Positions 25,215-35,400 of a stretch of 64,000 nt of DNA are shown piece by piece. The translations under genes were made by a program, and so were the position numbers. The notes beneath the pieces are model-generated. The model saw only the letters and a program-made list of their open reading frames with translations. It made no database searches and was not told the DNA's origin. Source of the stretch: Fimbriiglobus ruber (GTDB lineage Bacteria; Planctomycetota; Planctomycetia; Gemmatales; Gemmataceae). Where the stretch lies: the NCBI RefSeq assembly GCF_002197845.1, contig NZ_NIDE01000001.1, forward strand, positions 1,426,001-1,490,000, in the 5' to 3' direction. The stretch's first letter is position 1. Every line of letters begins with the position of its first letter.

Positions 25215-25808
25215 ATGACCGTCATTTCTCTCATCCGCCAGCATCAGCAGGGACTTTACGTCGACCAAGGAGCAAAGCCGCCGATCCATGCGCCGGAAAT
25301 GCTTCTCATCGGCTGCGTGGATGCGCGATTGCCCATTCAGGACATCGGCATTCCCTACGGCAAGGCGCTCATCTACCGAAACATCGCGGCGCTGGTAGCG
25401 GGCATGGAGGCGGGGGTGCGCTTGGGCGAAGCGGCGGCGCTGGAATTCGCCGTCAACGTTATGCGGGTGCGCGACATCGTGGTCATGGGCCATACTGAAT
25501 GTGGCGGCATTCGTGCTTGCCTGGACGGTAGTCAGGGTGAGGAAAAGCAGCACATCCGCAAATACCTTTCGCCACTACGTGACGTACGCGAGCGGGTGAT
25601 CCTTGACGGCGGCGATTTTGTCGCGCAGGCCCGGGCGATGGAAAAAGCCGCCGTGTGCCAGAGCGTAGAAAACCTCCGCTCGTATGAGGCCGTGAGTGCG
25701 GCCGAAGCCGCCGGGCGCTTGACCTTGCATGGCTGGGTAATCGACATAGCAACCCACGCTATTGCCGAGATGGATCGGGCCGGTGACTTCTGGCCGATGA
25801 GCAAATAA
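25215..25808 (+). CDS. beta-class carbonic anhydrase
   Basis: This 197-residue enzyme interconverts CO2 and bicarbonate. Zinc-ligand motifs are present: CVDARLP (Cys, Asp-Arg dyad) and HTECGG (His and Cys). Other conserved parts are YRNIAALV and LEFAVNVMRVRDIVVMGH. The C-terminus has LHGWVIDIATHAIAEMD, the usual 'hGw.yd' strand. There is no clear ribosome site, and the 200 bases upstream are AT-rich. It sits directly after an insertion-sequence remnant, so horizontal acquisition is possible. Confidence 0.93.
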   Translation: MTVISLIRQHQQGLYVDQGAKPPIHAPEMLLIGCVDARLPIQDIGIPYGKALIYRNIAALVAGMEAGVRLGEAAALEFAVNVMRVRDIVVMGHTECGGIRACLDGSQGEEKQHIRKYLSPLRDVRERVILDGGDFVAQARAMEKAAVCQSVENLRSYEAVSAAEAAGRLTLHGWVIDIATHAIAEMDRAGDFWPMSK

Positions 25809-26193
25809 ACGCTTTTAGGGCCTCGTCACTCCAACTCGTGGGTCAAGTCTCGGCGTGGTAAGCCTGTCTGCGTTCTCCTCGGAATTTCGATGGCTGTCCG
25901 CGACTGATCGTTTTTGATGAGCGACCAGATCTCTCGGCAATACATGGCGGAAAAAAGGCGATCGACCCGGTCGCCCAAGGCCAGTCGGTTCAGAAAGGCG
26001 CCGTGGTCGGTCGACTCGACCCACCCGGTAGCAATAGCGGCGTTCACTTTTTGGCACTCGGGTAAACGAAGGTCAGTTCGGCCGATCTCAATAAAGTGTT
26101 GCTCCCGACCGCTCGTTTTTCTATCACTGATTCCGCACCGCCCGCGACGGAAGTTGCCGCGGCTCACTGCGAATTGCTACCGGAGAAGTGGAC
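25809..26193. other. intergenic region with unsupported open frames
   Basis: These 385 bases lie between the carbonic anhydrase and rpe. Open frames of about 80-113 codons exist on both strands (for example 25826-26167 minus), but none has a recognisable family, ribosome site or fitting codon pattern. I see no structured RNA. It could hold decayed coding sequence. Confidence 0.3.
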
Positions 26194-26871
26194 ATGACCG
26201 CCATCGCGCCGTCGATCCTGGCCGCCGATTTCTCCCGCCTGGGTGATCTCGTTCGCGAAGTCGATCGGGCCGGCGCCGACCGCATTCACATCGACGTGAT
26301 GGACGGCCACTTCGTCCCGAACCTGAGCATGGGCTCGGTCGTGGTCAAGGGGCTTCGGCCGGTCACGCAGAAGAGCCTCGAAGTCCATCTGATGGTGCAA
26401 GACCCGGGCAAGTTCCTCGAAGGGTTTTTGACCGCCGGCGCGGATCGGGTGATCTTCCACCTCGAAGTCGAGCCGGACCCGCGTCCGCTGATTTCTCGGA
26501 TTCATCAGGCCGGTAAGAAAGCGGGTCTCGCTTTCAACCCGGACAAACCCGTCGACGAAATCGCGCCTTTCCTGGGCCTTGTTGACTTGGCGCTGTGTAT
26601 GACCGTGTTCCCCGGGTTCGGCGGCCAGGCGTTCATTTCTTCGAGCATCGATCGCGTCCGACAGTTGCGCGAGCTCATCAAGACTCACAACCCGACTTGC
26701 GATCTCGAAGTGGACGGCGGCATCGACGCGGTGACTGCCCCCGGTGTTGTCGCCGCCGGTGCGAACGTACTCGTTGCAGGGACCGCAATTTTCGGGGCCA
26801 AAGACGGCCCGACCGCGGCCGTGAAGCACCTCGCCGACCTCGCGGCTCACGCGGCCAAATCGTGGGCATAA
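26194..26871 (+). CDS. rpe: ribulose-phosphate 3-epimerase
   Basis: This enzyme interconverts ribulose-5-phosphate and xylulose-5-phosphate in the pentose-phosphate pathway. The 225-residue TIM barrel carries the family's metal and catalytic motifs: APSILAADFSRLG, HIDVMDGHFVPNLS (H and D ligands), VHLMV, MTVFPGFGGQAF and LEVDGGID, with phosphate-binding GANVLVAGTAIF. The ATG at 26194 has GGAG 8 nt upstream, which decides it over the in-frame GTG at 26188. It converges with the BBP7 gene, with 14 nt between stops. Confidence 0.96.
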   Translation: MTAIAPSILAADFSRLGDLVREVDRAGADRIHIDVMDGHFVPNLSMGSVVVKGLRPVTQKSLEVHLMVQDPGKFLEGFLTAGADRVIFHLEVEPDPRPLISRIHQAGKKAGLAFNPDKPVDEIAPFLGLVDLALCMTVFPGFGGQAFISSSIDRVRQLRELIKTHNPTCDLEVDGGIDAVTAPGVVAAGANVLVAGTAIFGAKDGPTAAVKHLADLAAHAAKSWA

Positions 26872-26885
26872 AGCGGGAGGTCGCG

Positions 26886-28073
26886 TCAGTATTTTAACTC
26901 CAAGCCGACACTCACGCCCTGAACCCAGACGTCACCACGATCCGGTGCAGCAGCAGATAATGGCGCGAGGGCGTCCGTCGCCCGGACTGCCCGGCTCAGA
27001 TACTGGAAGTTGTAGCCGACAAACAGCCGGCTGTGGTCCGTGATTTGGCGGCCGATGTTGAACGCGACCGCCGGCAAGAACGCGACCCGCGTTTCACTCA
27101 CGCCCGGGTAAAACCGGGCTCCGTTCGGGACGCCGGCCAACAAAGTTCGCGCCGCCCCGCTGACGTCGGCGTCCTCGATCGCGGCACCGAAGGCGATCTT
27201 GCCCGTCAGCCCGACCGACCATTTCTCCCACGAATACAGGCTGGAGAGCCCGACTTGCCCGCCGTGGAACTGCGTCCGGGCGTTGCCGTAACTCGCGAGA
27301 GGGACCGGGCCGATTCCCGGCAGCGGGGCGACGACGCCGAGGGTGGCCGTCTCGCCGAAGTCGGCGAACCGGTAGCCGACCAACCCGTCCAGTTCGAAGC
27401 CGTTACTCTTGTACAGATTCCTGCGATAATTCACGTCGGCACTGATGTAGCGCGTGGCAACGTCGGCCGTCGCATACCCGAGACCGGTCGGACTGACGAT
27501 CGGGGCGGCGGGGTAGCGCATGTAGCCTTCGGCCAGGTAAAGCACGCCGGCGTCGATTGCCCGGGTCGCGGATGGATCGAACCAGTACCCCGCCCTGATG
27601 ACGAAGCCGGGTCGGGGGGTCTGCGAGGGCTCGGGGCCGAAGCCGATCCCGCCGGGAATTCCCGGCACGGGCGAGGCGAGCGTGGACGGCATCGCGGCCC
27701 GCGATGACCACCCGAGCAGCACACTTTTATTGAGCCAAAACCGCTCCGCCGGCGTGGCCGGCAGAGACTCGCACGGTTCGAGGCAGAGAGATGATGTTGA
27801 AGGCGGACTCGGTTTCGCGTCCGGCAGGTACAACAAAGAGCGGTCGTATTCGACGTCTGTACCCGAACGGCGCTGGCGCGAGGGCGGCGGCCGGCACGGG
27901 GCAGTTCGGTCCGGAACCGGTAGCAGTGGCGGCAGGTCCGTACAGGGAACCCCGGGACAGGTGTCCGCACAGGTCGCCGGCGGCGGTGGCGGGAATTGTG
28001 GGGCAGGTTGCGCGAGTGCCACGCCGGCCGCGGACCACACACCGCCGATTGCCGACCACCAGCGCCCGCGCAT
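26886..28073 (-). CDS. BBP7-family outer-membrane beta-barrel protein
   Basis: This protein of about 395 residues has a signal peptide (WWSAIGGVWSAAGVALA, cleavage near AQP). A proline- and cysteine-rich linker follows (residues 25-75). From about residue 115 come alternating beta-strands as in planctomycete BBP7 proteins (SVLLGWSSRAAMPSTLASPV, PRPGFVIRAGYWFD, ADVNYRRNLYKSNGFELDGL, FVGYNFQYLSRAVRATDA), ending in LELKY with a terminal aromatic as in many outer-membrane barrels. It has a TGGAG 8 nt before the ATG at 28073. The ligand or pore role is unknown. Confidence 0.8.
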   Translation of the reverse strand: MRGRWWSAIGGVWSAAGVALAQPAPQFPPPPPATCADTCPGVPCTDLPPLLPVPDRTAPCRPPPSRQRRSGTDVEYDRSLLYLPDAKPSPPSTSSLCLEPCESLPATPAERFWLNKSVLLGWSSRAAMPSTLASPVPGIPGGIGFGPEPSQTPRPGFVIRAGYWFDPSATRAIDAGVLYLAEGYMRYPAAPIVSPTGLGYATADVATRYISADVNYRRNLYKSNGFELDGLVGYRFADFGETATLGVVAPLPGIGPVPLASYGNARTQFHGGQVGLSSLYSWEKWSVGLTGKIAFGAAIEDADVSGAARTLLAGVPNGARFYPGVSETRVAFLPAVAFNIGRQITDHSRLFVGYNFQYLSRAVRATDALAPLSAAAPDRGDVWVQGVSVGLELKY

Positions 28074-28302
28074 CACACTGACTCCAGGATTTCAAGCGAT
28101 AAAGGATGACGCCACGCTTATCAGGAATTATCGACCGATCGAATGTCGGTCTGGAGGCGGGTAGGAAAGAACGCGGATTCGGGTAAATTGGTCAAGATGG
28201 GAGGTTGGGAAAGTCGATGACTGCTCGTCCGGCTTCCCCGCTAGTATCTGAGGGCGAGCTGCGCACGACTTTCGGGATGCGAAATCGGGACGGGATCTCG
28301 CG

Positions 28303-29187
28303 ATGGCCCGACACACTTTCCTCCTGCCGTTCGTCGGGGCTGTCTGCCTGGCGGCCGCACCTTCGCCACCCTGTCCGCCGGTCCCCGAACCTCGGCCCAC
28401 GGAACTCGTCTCCTCCGCCGGAGATTTCACCCTCCCGACTGCCGACGAGTTCGGCCGCCTCGCCCGGACGGACCCGATCGCGATGCTCGACGCGGCCCGC
28501 CGGCGATTCCGGGCCGAGGTCAAGACTTACCGCGCGACCCTCGTGAAACAAGAACGGGTGGCCGGCACTCTGAACCCGCCCGAGGAAATTCTGATCGCGG
28601 GCCGCGAAGAGCCGTTCGCGGTTCTCTTATTGTGGCGGACGGGAGCCCGCTCGGTCTTCGGGTTCCCGGTCGAGGGGACGCTGTTCGCCGCCGGGGAAAA
28701 CAACGGAAAAATGGTCGTGTGGCGGCCGGCCGCGCTCCTTCGCACCATCGACATCCCGCCGACGGACGGACAGGCCCGGGCCGCGTCCCGGTACTCGGTC
28801 GCGGAAGCGGGATTGTATCACGCGGTCGACCGCACGTACCGGGCGTGGGAGGCGGCCCGGCACCGCGGGCGGTTTAGCTGCGAATACCTCGGAACGCGCC
28901 CCGTCGCCTCGGTCGGGGGGCGCGTCTGCCACGTCGTCCGCCGCACGTGCGACCCGCCCGAACTGGACGCCTTCGCCTCGACCGACCCGCCCCCGGACGC
29001 CGACTCCCGTCCGGCCGACGCGCACAAGACGATCACGGTGACGGTCGACGCGGAAACCTGGCTCCAGGTCGGGTCCGAACTCCGCCGGGCCGACGGGGAA
29101 CTGGTCGGCGTTTACGACTTCCGGGACGTCGAACTCAACCCGTCGTTTACGCCGACCCAGTTCAAAACGACTTCGTTGAAGAAGTAG
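28303..29187 (+). CDS. DUF1571-domain secreted protein
   Basis: This 294-residue protein has a short signal peptide (TFLLPFVGAVCLAAAP). The DUF1571 core is clear: DPIAMLDAARRRFRAEVKTY, RATLVKQERVAGTLNPPEEI and REEPFAVLLLWRTGAR, then VDAETWLQVGSELRRADGEL and YDFRDVELNP near the end. The fold resembles LolA/LolB-type beta-sheet proteins, so a lipid-related role is possible but unproven. Its last 26 bases overlap the end of the convergent histidine-kinase gene. Confidence 0.85.
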   Translation: MARHTFLLPFVGAVCLAAAPSPPCPPVPEPRPTELVSSAGDFTLPTADEFGRLARTDPIAMLDAARRRFRAEVKTYRATLVKQERVAGTLNPPEEILIAGREEPFAVLLLWRTGARSVFGFPVEGTLFAAGENNGKMVVWRPAALLRTIDIPPTDGQARAASRYSVAEAGLYHAVDRTYRAWEAARHRGRFSCEYLGTRPVASVGGRVCHVVRRTCDPPELDAFASTDPPPDADSRPADAHKTITVTVDAETWLQVGSELRRADGELVGVYDFRDVELNPSFTPTQFKTTSLKK

Positions 29188-31639
29188 ACTCCGAACGCGT
29201 GTCGCCGGGGTGGACCACCTTTCGCGACGTGTACGCCGTCCGGACGGCTTCGATAAAGTGTTCGATGCGAAAGGGCTTGTCCAGCAAAACGGGTGCGGTC
29301 GCGTCGTCCCTGGCGGGTTCGGGGAGCGTGTTGGCGAAGCCGCTCATGATGACGACGGGCAGGTCCGGGATCAAGGCCCGGATCGCCGCCATCAGTTCGG
29401 TTCCTGACATCCCGGGCATCACCAGGTCGAGGACGGCGAGGCGGAAGTTGGACGGGTTGACGCGGAACGCGGCCAGGGCGCGGGCGCCGTCGTCCGCCGC
29501 CACCACTTCAAACCCGATCTCTTCCAGTACCGAAGCCGCGAGTTCCCGGACGTTCGGTTCGTCGTCGGCCACGAGTACCTTCCCGGTCCCGCGCCACGCC
29601 GGGGTGTCCGCGGTCGGGGCGACCAACCGGGCGCTGCCCGCCGGCAACCGGACCACCACGTCCGCCGGGAACAGGATTTCGACCCGGGTGCCGGTGAACG
29701 GCGTCGACTGGATTCCGACGGACGCCCGGTGAGATCGGGCGATCCCCTGGACCGCCGGCAGGCCGAGCCCGCGGCCGGTAAACTTCGTCGAATAGAACGG
29801 CTCGAAGGCCCGCGACAGCACCTCTGCGGTCATGCCGTGCCCGGAGTCGGACACGGTGAGCAGGACGGCCCGGCCCGGTTTCGGGGACGGCGAGTACCGC
29901 ACCTCCCACTCCCCCTGGCCGGGGACCACGACGTCGGCCGTCGCGAGGCGGACGTCGCCGGTGCCCGCGCCGAGTGCTTCACTCGCGTTGACGACCAAGT
30001 TGTGCAAGAGCTGGCGAATCTGGAGCGGGTCCGCGGAGATGCGGGGCAAGGGCGCGGGGGACAGTTCCAAAACCACCCGGGCGCGGTGGCCGGCGGCCAT
30101 CCGGAGCATCGTGGTCGCCTCCCGGATCACGCGGTTGAGGTCGATCTGCTGGACCAGGAACCGCCCGACTCCGGCGAACGCCGACATTTGCTTGCACAAT
30201 TCCGCCGCGCGGTGGCAGGCTGTTTCGATCTGCTGCACGAACTCCCCGACGGGAACCCCGCCCGCGGCGGCCGTCCCGATCAAGCCGGCGTTCCCGAGGA
30301 TGACCGTGAGGATGTTGTTGAAGTCGTGCGCGATGCCGCCCGCCAACAGCCCGAGGCTCTCGCGCTGGCGGGCCACCTGGAGTTCCTTATCCAGCGCGGC
30401 TCGTTCTTCTTCCGCCCGCTTTCGGGCCGTGACTTCGGCGGTGACGCCGACGATCCGTTCCAGTTGCCCGTGCTGGTCTTTGACGACGGTCGCCCGCGAC
30501 TCGAACCACCGCGGGCGGCCGTCCACCGCGGGTGCGGGCCCGCGGAATTCGATCTGAATTTCGCCCCCACAGAGGGCCGCGCGGCTCGTCTCGTTTTGCA
30601 CGCGCTCGCGGTCTTCCGGGTGAACCGATAGAATCGCCCGGTCCGGGGTGAGCGGTTCGCCCGGGTGCGGGATGCCGTGAAAGACCGCGAAGTCGCCGGA
30701 AAAAACCGTGACCATCCGGGCGACATCGTATTCCCACCCGAGCATGCCGGCGGAGCGGAGCGAGGCCCGCAACCGCTCCTCACTTTTCGCCAGTTCGTCC
30801 GCCGCCCGCGACCGTTCGGTGACGTCCAACACGAGGGACAGAACCGACCACGTCTCGCCCGACTCCGTCGTGAGGGCGGAGTTGTGCCACTCGCAGACCA
30901 GAACGGCCCCGGACTTGTGATAATTCCGGTTGACGATGACGTTTCGGGGTTCGACGTGCGCGTGGAATTTATCCAACATGCCCGCGATGTAAGAAGCGTC
31001 CTCAACGTGAATGAACCGCCACTCGCTGGGGTGCTTCCCGATCACCTCGTCGGACGTCCAGCCGAATATCGCCGTCGCCTGACCGGACCACCGGCGGACG
31101 CGGAATTCCCGGTCCCACTCGATCACTGCCAGCGGGGTGTTGTCGATGTGCGAGGAGAGCGTCTGGTACGCCTGGCGGAGTCGTGCTTTGGTTTCTTTAA
31201 GCGGTGTAATGTCGACGACGAACAGCGTCCACCGGCGCTCGGAATCGTCCACGGTGGTCGGGGACGGAAATGCGTGAAGCTGGAACCACGCGATCCGCCC
31301 CGTTCGCTTTCCCCGGGTGTGGAATTCGTGCGACCAGGCCGCGTGCCGGGCGAGGGCCGCCTCCACCGACTGATAAAACGCCGGCTCGTCTTCTTCCACG
31401 AACGGGATGGCGCGCGCGGCCCACATCCGCGACAGTTCGTTTGGGGTGACCTCGAACAAGTCGGCCCCTTCAGACGCAACGGGTTCAAACCGGAGTTGGC
31501 CCTCGGCGGTCTGGATCAGTGTGAAAACCGCGCCAACGGGACGTTTGGGACCGCTTTCGTTTTCGTTGGGGGGAAGTGCATCGGGACCGGCGGAAGGTGG
31601 GTCCGTGGGTGTCGACGACATAGCAGCAAGTAGCCCCAT
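29162..31639 (-). CDS. hybrid sensor histidine kinase with C-terminal receiver
   Basis: This is a cytosolic protein of 825 residues with no membrane segments. Three PAS-like domains lie at about residues 35-150, 165-280 and 290-405 (e.g. NTPLAVIEWDREFRVRRWSG and LDVTERSRAADELAKSEERL). The phosphoacceptor is H438 in GGIAHDFNNILTVILGNAG. The ATPase domain has N, G1 and G2 boxes (LLHNLVVNASEAL, VSDSGHGMTAE, GRGLGLPAVQG). The receiver domain (about 690-810, KVLVADDEPNVRELA) has phospho-acceptor D738 in LAVLDLVMPGMSG. The input signal is unknown. No partner output regulator lies nearby. Confidence 0.94.
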   Translation of the reverse strand: MGLLAAMSSTPTDPPSAGPDALPPNENESGPKRPVGAVFTLIQTAEGQLRFEPVASEGADLFEVTPNELSRMWAARAIPFVEEDEPAFYQSVEAALARHAAWSHEFHTRGKRTGRIAWFQLHAFPSPTTVDDSERRWTLFVVDITPLKETKARLRQAYQTLSSHIDNTPLAVIEWDREFRVRRWSGQATAIFGWTSDEVIGKHPSEWRFIHVEDASYIAGMLDKFHAHVEPRNVIVNRNYHKSGAVLVCEWHNSALTTESGETWSVLSLVLDVTERSRAADELAKSEERLRASLRSAGMLGWEYDVARMVTVFSGDFAVFHGIPHPGEPLTPDRAILSVHPEDRERVQNETSRAALCGGEIQIEFRGPAPAVDGRPRWFESRATVVKDQHGQLERIVGVTAEVTARKRAEEERAALDKELQVARQRESLGLLAGGIAHDFNNILTVILGNAGLIGTAAAGGVPVGEFVQQIETACHRAAELCKQMSAFAGVGRFLVQQIDLNRVIREATTMLRMAAGHRARVVLELSPAPLPRISADPLQIRQLLHNLVVNASEALGAGTGDVRLATADVVVPGQGEWEVRYSPSPKPGRAVLLTVSDSGHGMTAEVLSRAFEPFYSTKFTGRGLGLPAVQGIARSHRASVGIQSTPFTGTRVEILFPADVVVRLPAGSARLVAPTADTPAWRGTGKVLVADDEPNVRELAASVLEEIGFEVVAADDGARALAAFRVNPSNFRLAVLDLVMPGMSGTELMAAIRALIPDLPVVIMSGFANTLPEPARDDATAPVLLDKPFRIEHFIEAVRTAYTSRKVVHPGDTRSESTSSTKSF

Positions 31640-31931
31640 CTAGGTCTCTTTTTCATACTATATCAGAAAATTCTGACAGGGAAAAATAATTTCGCGCAGA
31701 TTAGCGCACATTTGAAGACTTGAACGCAGTTCATGGTCAAGATGGGGGAATGTGACCGCTTATTCGGATTGTGCAGAGCTACGGCTTGGGTCGGCAGAAG
31801 GGACACAAATCGAAATGAAAAGCCGAGATATGGGCGATCGATGAAAGCGGCGACGCGTGCGGGCTAGACTCTGTCTGCCGATTCTCGCACGCGTGCCTGT
31901 GTGTTTTCTGCGACCGACAACTCGGTTTCTG
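31640..31931. other. intergenic region, no gene seen
   Basis: These 292 bases lie between the kinase start and the enolase-superfamily stop. They contain A/T-rich sequence just upstream of the kinase start (31655-31695) with a minus-strand TATAGT, a possible -10. Nothing else stands out. Confidence 0.3.
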
Positions 31932-33050
31932 TCACGCGATTTCCAGGACGGGCTTCCCGAGTACGTCCATTTTCGGCACGACGCCGAGCCCGGGGACTGT
32001 CGGGGCGGCCATGCGGCCGTTGTGACGCTTGGGGGCACCGTCCCCGTTGCTGACGGTCACGTAGCTGTTGAAGTCGGTGGTCGTGAACAGGAATTCGGTC
32101 GGCGTGCTGTGCGCGAAGTGGGCGATGGCGGCGGTGGCGAAGTCGCTGCCCCAGGTGTCTTCGAGCGTCATGGCCACCCCCAACGATACGCAGAGGTCGC
32201 GGAGCTGCTTCGCTTTGGTGAGTCCGCCGAGTTTGCTGATCTTGATGTTCACCACGTCCATCGCCCGGTCGGCGTGGCCTCGAACCAGAATGTCCACCGA
32301 ATCGACCACCTCGTCGAGTACGAACGGGTGGTCCGTGTGGCGGCGGACGGTCAGGCACTCTTCGTAGGTCAGGCACGGCTGTTCGATGTAAACGTCCACG
32401 TCGCGGACCGCCCGGACGACGCGGAGCGCGTCGTGCATCAGCCAGCCGGTGTTGGCGTCCGCAACGAGGCGGTCGCCGGGTTTGAGTTGGGCGGCGACGG
32501 CGCGGATGCGTTCGATGTCGACGTCTGCGTCCCCGCCGACTTTGAGCTGGAACCGCCGGTACCCTTCCGCCCGATACCCGGCCACCCGCGCGGCCATCGC
32601 GTCCGGCGACTCCTGTGAGATGGCGCGGTAGAGAACGACGTCCTCGCCGTACCGACCGCCGAGTAGCGTGCAGATGGGTAGCCCGGTCACTTTGCCGAGG
32701 ATGTCCCAGCAGGCGATGTCGATGGCGGTCTTGACGTAGGCGTGCCCCTTCATCGCGGCGTCCATGCGGCGATTCAGTTTCATCAGTTCGAGGGGGTCCT
32801 CGCCGATCAAATGCGGGCCGAGTTCGGCGATGCCGGCGCGGACGCCGCTCGGGTACGACGGGAGGTAAAACGCCCCGAGCGGACAGGTCTCGGCCCAGCC
32901 GGTCACGCCCGCGTCGGTGTCCACGCGGACGACGGTGCTGTCGAAAACGGAGATCGATTTCCCGCCGGACCACTTGTAACTGCCTTCGCACAGCGGCAGG
33001 TCGACTTTGTAAGCGGTGATCCGTGTGATGCGCATCGGTGCGGCTTTCAT
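31932..33050 (-). CDS. enolase-superfamily (mandelate racemase/MLE) enzyme, HpbD-like
   Basis: This protein has about 372 residues from ATG 33050 (ATG 33035 is also possible). The capping domain starts [20 protein letters not shown]. The barrel has the catalytic lysine in [12 protein letters not shown], metal ligands D, E and D/E in [18 protein letters not shown] and FVLDEVVDS, and the second lysine in [15 protein letters not shown]. The capping domain ([28 protein letters not shown], then [15 protein letters not shown]) resembles hydroxyproline-betaine epimerase and related muconate-lactonizing enzymes. The exact substrate cannot be read from sequence. It is divergent from the flavoprotein gene, with about 150 nt between starts. 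Confidence 0.85.
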   Translation of the reverse strand: MKAAPMRITRITAYKVDLPLCEGSYKWSGGKSISVFDSTVVRVDTDAGVTGWAETCPLGAFYLPSYPSGVRAGIAELGPHLIGEDPLELMKLNRRMDAAMKGHAYVKTAIDIACWDILGKVTGLPICTLLGGRYGEDVVLYRAISQESPDAMAARVAGYRAEGYRRFQLKVGGDADVDIERIRAVAAQLKPGDRLVADANTGWLMHDALRVVRAVRDVDVYIEQPCLTYEECLTVRRHTDHPFVLDEVVDSVDILVRGHADRAMDVVNIKISKLGGLTKAKQLRDLCVSLGVAMTLEDTWGSDFATAAIAHFAHSTPTEFLFTTTDFNSYVTVSNGDGAPKRHNGRMAAPTVPGLGVVPKMDVLGKPVLEIA

Positions 33051-33199
33051 GAATGAGTCAGTTGGCGGGCGTCGATTCGTGACTTCGACAGTGTGCCGTC
33101 GAACGGGTGAAGTGTCCAGTGGCGGCGACAATACAATTCTTTTTACCGCCGACCGGCGGCAAAAGTCTTCTTGGGCGATCCGGCGGTGTGGGGGCGAGT

Positions 33200-34428
33200 A
33201 TGACGGATTGGGACGCGGTCGTCGTCGGTGCCGGGGCGGCGGGCCTCATGACCGCGATCCACGCCGCCGAGCGCGGGCGCCGCGTATTGCTGTTGGAGAA
33301 GGGGCGGAAGCCGGGCGTCAAGATTTTGATGTCCGGCGGGACGCGGTGCAACATCACCCACGACTGCGACAACCGCGGCATCATCGAGGCGTTCGGCCCG
33401 AACGGGAAATTCCTCCACTCCGCGCTCGCCGCGTTCGGCGTCCGCGACGCGATCGCTTTTTTTGAAGGGGAAGGCGTCGCGACGAAGGTGGAAGACACGG
33501 GCAAGATCTTTCCCGTCAGCGACCGCGCGCTGGACGTGTTGAACGCCCTCTTGCGGCGCCTGGAACGCAGTGGCGCCACGCTCGCCACGAGCGAGCCGGT
33601 GCGCGAAATCGTCGCCAGGCCGGAAGGCGGCTTTCACTTAACGACGGCGGTGCGGGAGGTCACGACGCCGCACGTCGTCGTGACCACGGGCGGCCGGTCG
33701 TACCCGGCTGCGGCACGACGGGCGACGGCTACACCTTCGCCACCCAGTTCGGCCACACGATCGTACCGACCCGGCCCGCGCTGGTGCCACTGACGCTGCA
33801 AGCCGAATGGGTGGCCGAGTTGCGCGGGATCACGCTGCCGGACGTGACATTGCGGGTGGTCGAGGAAAACAAGCCGCTGGCCGTGCGGCGGGGGTCGGTG
33901 TTGTTCGCCCACTTCGGCCTGACCGGTCCCGCGCCGCTCGACGTGAGCCGGGCCGTGAGTGGTCACGCCGCGCCCGGGCGGCTGAGCCTGGAGATCGACT
34001 TCCTGCCCGGCGTCCCGGAGCCGCAGTACGACGAATTCCTCCGGACCGAGACGGCCGCCTCGGGGAAGAAACAACTTGCGGTCGTGCTTTCCGAAAAGCT
34101 ACCGCGCCGGGTCTGCGACCAACTGCTGACGCTGGTCGAACTCCCGGTCGACCGCAAGGCCGCCGCGCTGAGCAAGCCGGACCGGCAGAAGCTGGTCGCC
34201 GCGACGAAACGGCTACGGGTGCCCCTACGCGGGACGCTGGGGTTCGAGAAGGCCGAGGTCACCGCGGGTGGCGTGAATCTGGACGAAGTCGATTCGCGGA
34301 CGATGCAAAGTAAGCGCACGCCCGGGTTGTATTTCGCCGGCGAAGTCCTCGATCTGGACGGCTGGATCGGCGGATACAACTTCCAGTCGGCGTGGAGTAC
34401 GGGATGGCTGGCGGGGCGAAACGTGTGA
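33200..34428 (+). CDS. BaiN/HI0933-like flavoprotein (frameshifted)
   Basis: This protein would have about 409 residues if intact. The N-terminal dinucleotide-binding motif is [20 protein letters not shown] and the family signature is [13 protein letters not shown]. Substrate and FAD contacts appear in [14 protein letters not shown] and TTGGRSYP. Near 33704-33708 one base is missing (expected tacccgggctgcgg, found tacccggctgcgg). The product reads correctly in frame 2 up to there and in frame 1 afterwards ([20 protein letters not shown] up to [20 protein letters not shown]). Members are oxidoreductases of unclear natural substrate; BaiN reduces bile-acid intermediates. Frameshift or sequencing error cannot be separated here. 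Confidence 0.85.
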
Positions 34429-34509
34429 ATCGACACGGGACATCGTCGTGTCCGCGCCCCGTTCGAGCAACAACCGAAACCAACGAACCGAGGGTGGTGA
34501 GAAGTGAGC

Positions 34510-35316
34510 TTACTTCGCCATCATCCGCTTCGACACCTCGTCGTGGACGCGGCCGTTGGTCGCGATCATCCCGAGTCGCTGGGCTTTTTCGCCGTGCCCG
34601 TAAACGATCGGGGCTCCCGACGTTTCTGTGACCCGCCCGCCCGCCTCCTCGACGAGAACGTGGCCCGCACAGACGTCCCAGTCGTGGAAGTTCGGGTAGT
34701 TGTTGACGTACACGTCGACGTCGCCCCGCGCGACCATCGCGAGCTTGATCCCGGCCGAGAAGGTTTCGACCACCCGGGCCGGGTTTAACCCCGTCACGAT
34801 CCGCGACGGCTTGCCCGGCTTCAAGTGGCTCACCACGACCACTAGTCCGTCCATCGTCGGCCGCTCGGTCACCCGGCACCGGGTCGGCTCCCCTGCCCCG
34901 CTCACCACCCAGCACCCGCCGCCAGCGGTCGCATACGTGACGCGATCGAGGACTGGTTCCAGGACCACGCCGAGGACCGCCTGGCCGCCGACGGCGAAGC
35001 CGATCATTACGGAAAACTCGCCGTTCTTCATGGCGAACCCGCGCGACCCGTCGATCGGGTCGACGATCCAGACGCGATCGGTGCCTTTGGGTCCCTGGTC
35101 GAGCGTGGGCGTCCGCTCTTCGGCTACCAGGCCGTCTTCGGGAAACGCGGCCCGGAGGTATTTCAGAATGATTTCTTGGGATTCGCGGTCGACGTGTGTA
35201 CTGAACGTGGCCGGGGCGTTCGGGATGGGCACGAAGCTCTCGTACTCGGCTTTCACGTACCGGCCGGCCAGCTCTGCGGCGGCGAATGCTTCCTTCAACT
35301 CGCGTTCGTATGGCAT
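34510..35316 (-). CDS. inositol-monophosphatase-family phosphatase, CysQ-like
   Basis: This 268-residue protein has the metal-binding motifs of the IMPase/bisphosphate-nucleotidase family: the EE of VAEERTPTLD, DPIDGSRGFA (DPxDGT-type) and HDWDVCAGHVLVEEAGGRVT. The set resembles 3'(2'),5'-bisphosphate nucleotidase (CysQ, clearing PAP) as much as inositol phosphatase; sequence alone does not decide. AGGA lies about 6 nt before ATG 35316, supporting that start over an in-frame ATG 30 nt further out. Confidence 0.87.
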   Translation of the reverse strand: MPYERELKEAFAAAELAGRYVKAEYESFVPIPNAPATFSTHVDRESQEIILKYLRAAFPEDGLVAEERTPTLDQGPKGTDRVWIVDPIDGSRGFAMKNGEFSVMIGFAVGGQAVLGVVLEPVLDRVTYATAGGGCWVVSGAGEPTRCRVTERPTMDGLVVVVSHLKPGKPSRIVTGLNPARVVETFSAGIKLAMVARGDVDVYVNNYPNFHDWDVCAGHVLVEEAGGRVTETSGAPIVYGHGEKAQRLGMIATNGRVHDEVSKRMMAK

Positions 35317-35400
35317 CGCGTCCTCATCAATGACCCGGGCCGCCAATCCCGGCGGCCCGCACCCGTCTCGTCAGTATAGCAACCACCGACGCGGCGACGT

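Noticed and set aside
25826-26167. 113-codon minus-strand frame as a gene
   Set aside because: There is no ribosome site and no recognisable domain, and the opposite strand has an equally long open frame.
31654-31680. Inverted repeat tcaga/tctga upstream of the kinase as an operator
   Set aside because: The arms are only 5 bp with a 4-nt loop, which is expected by chance in AT-rich sequence.
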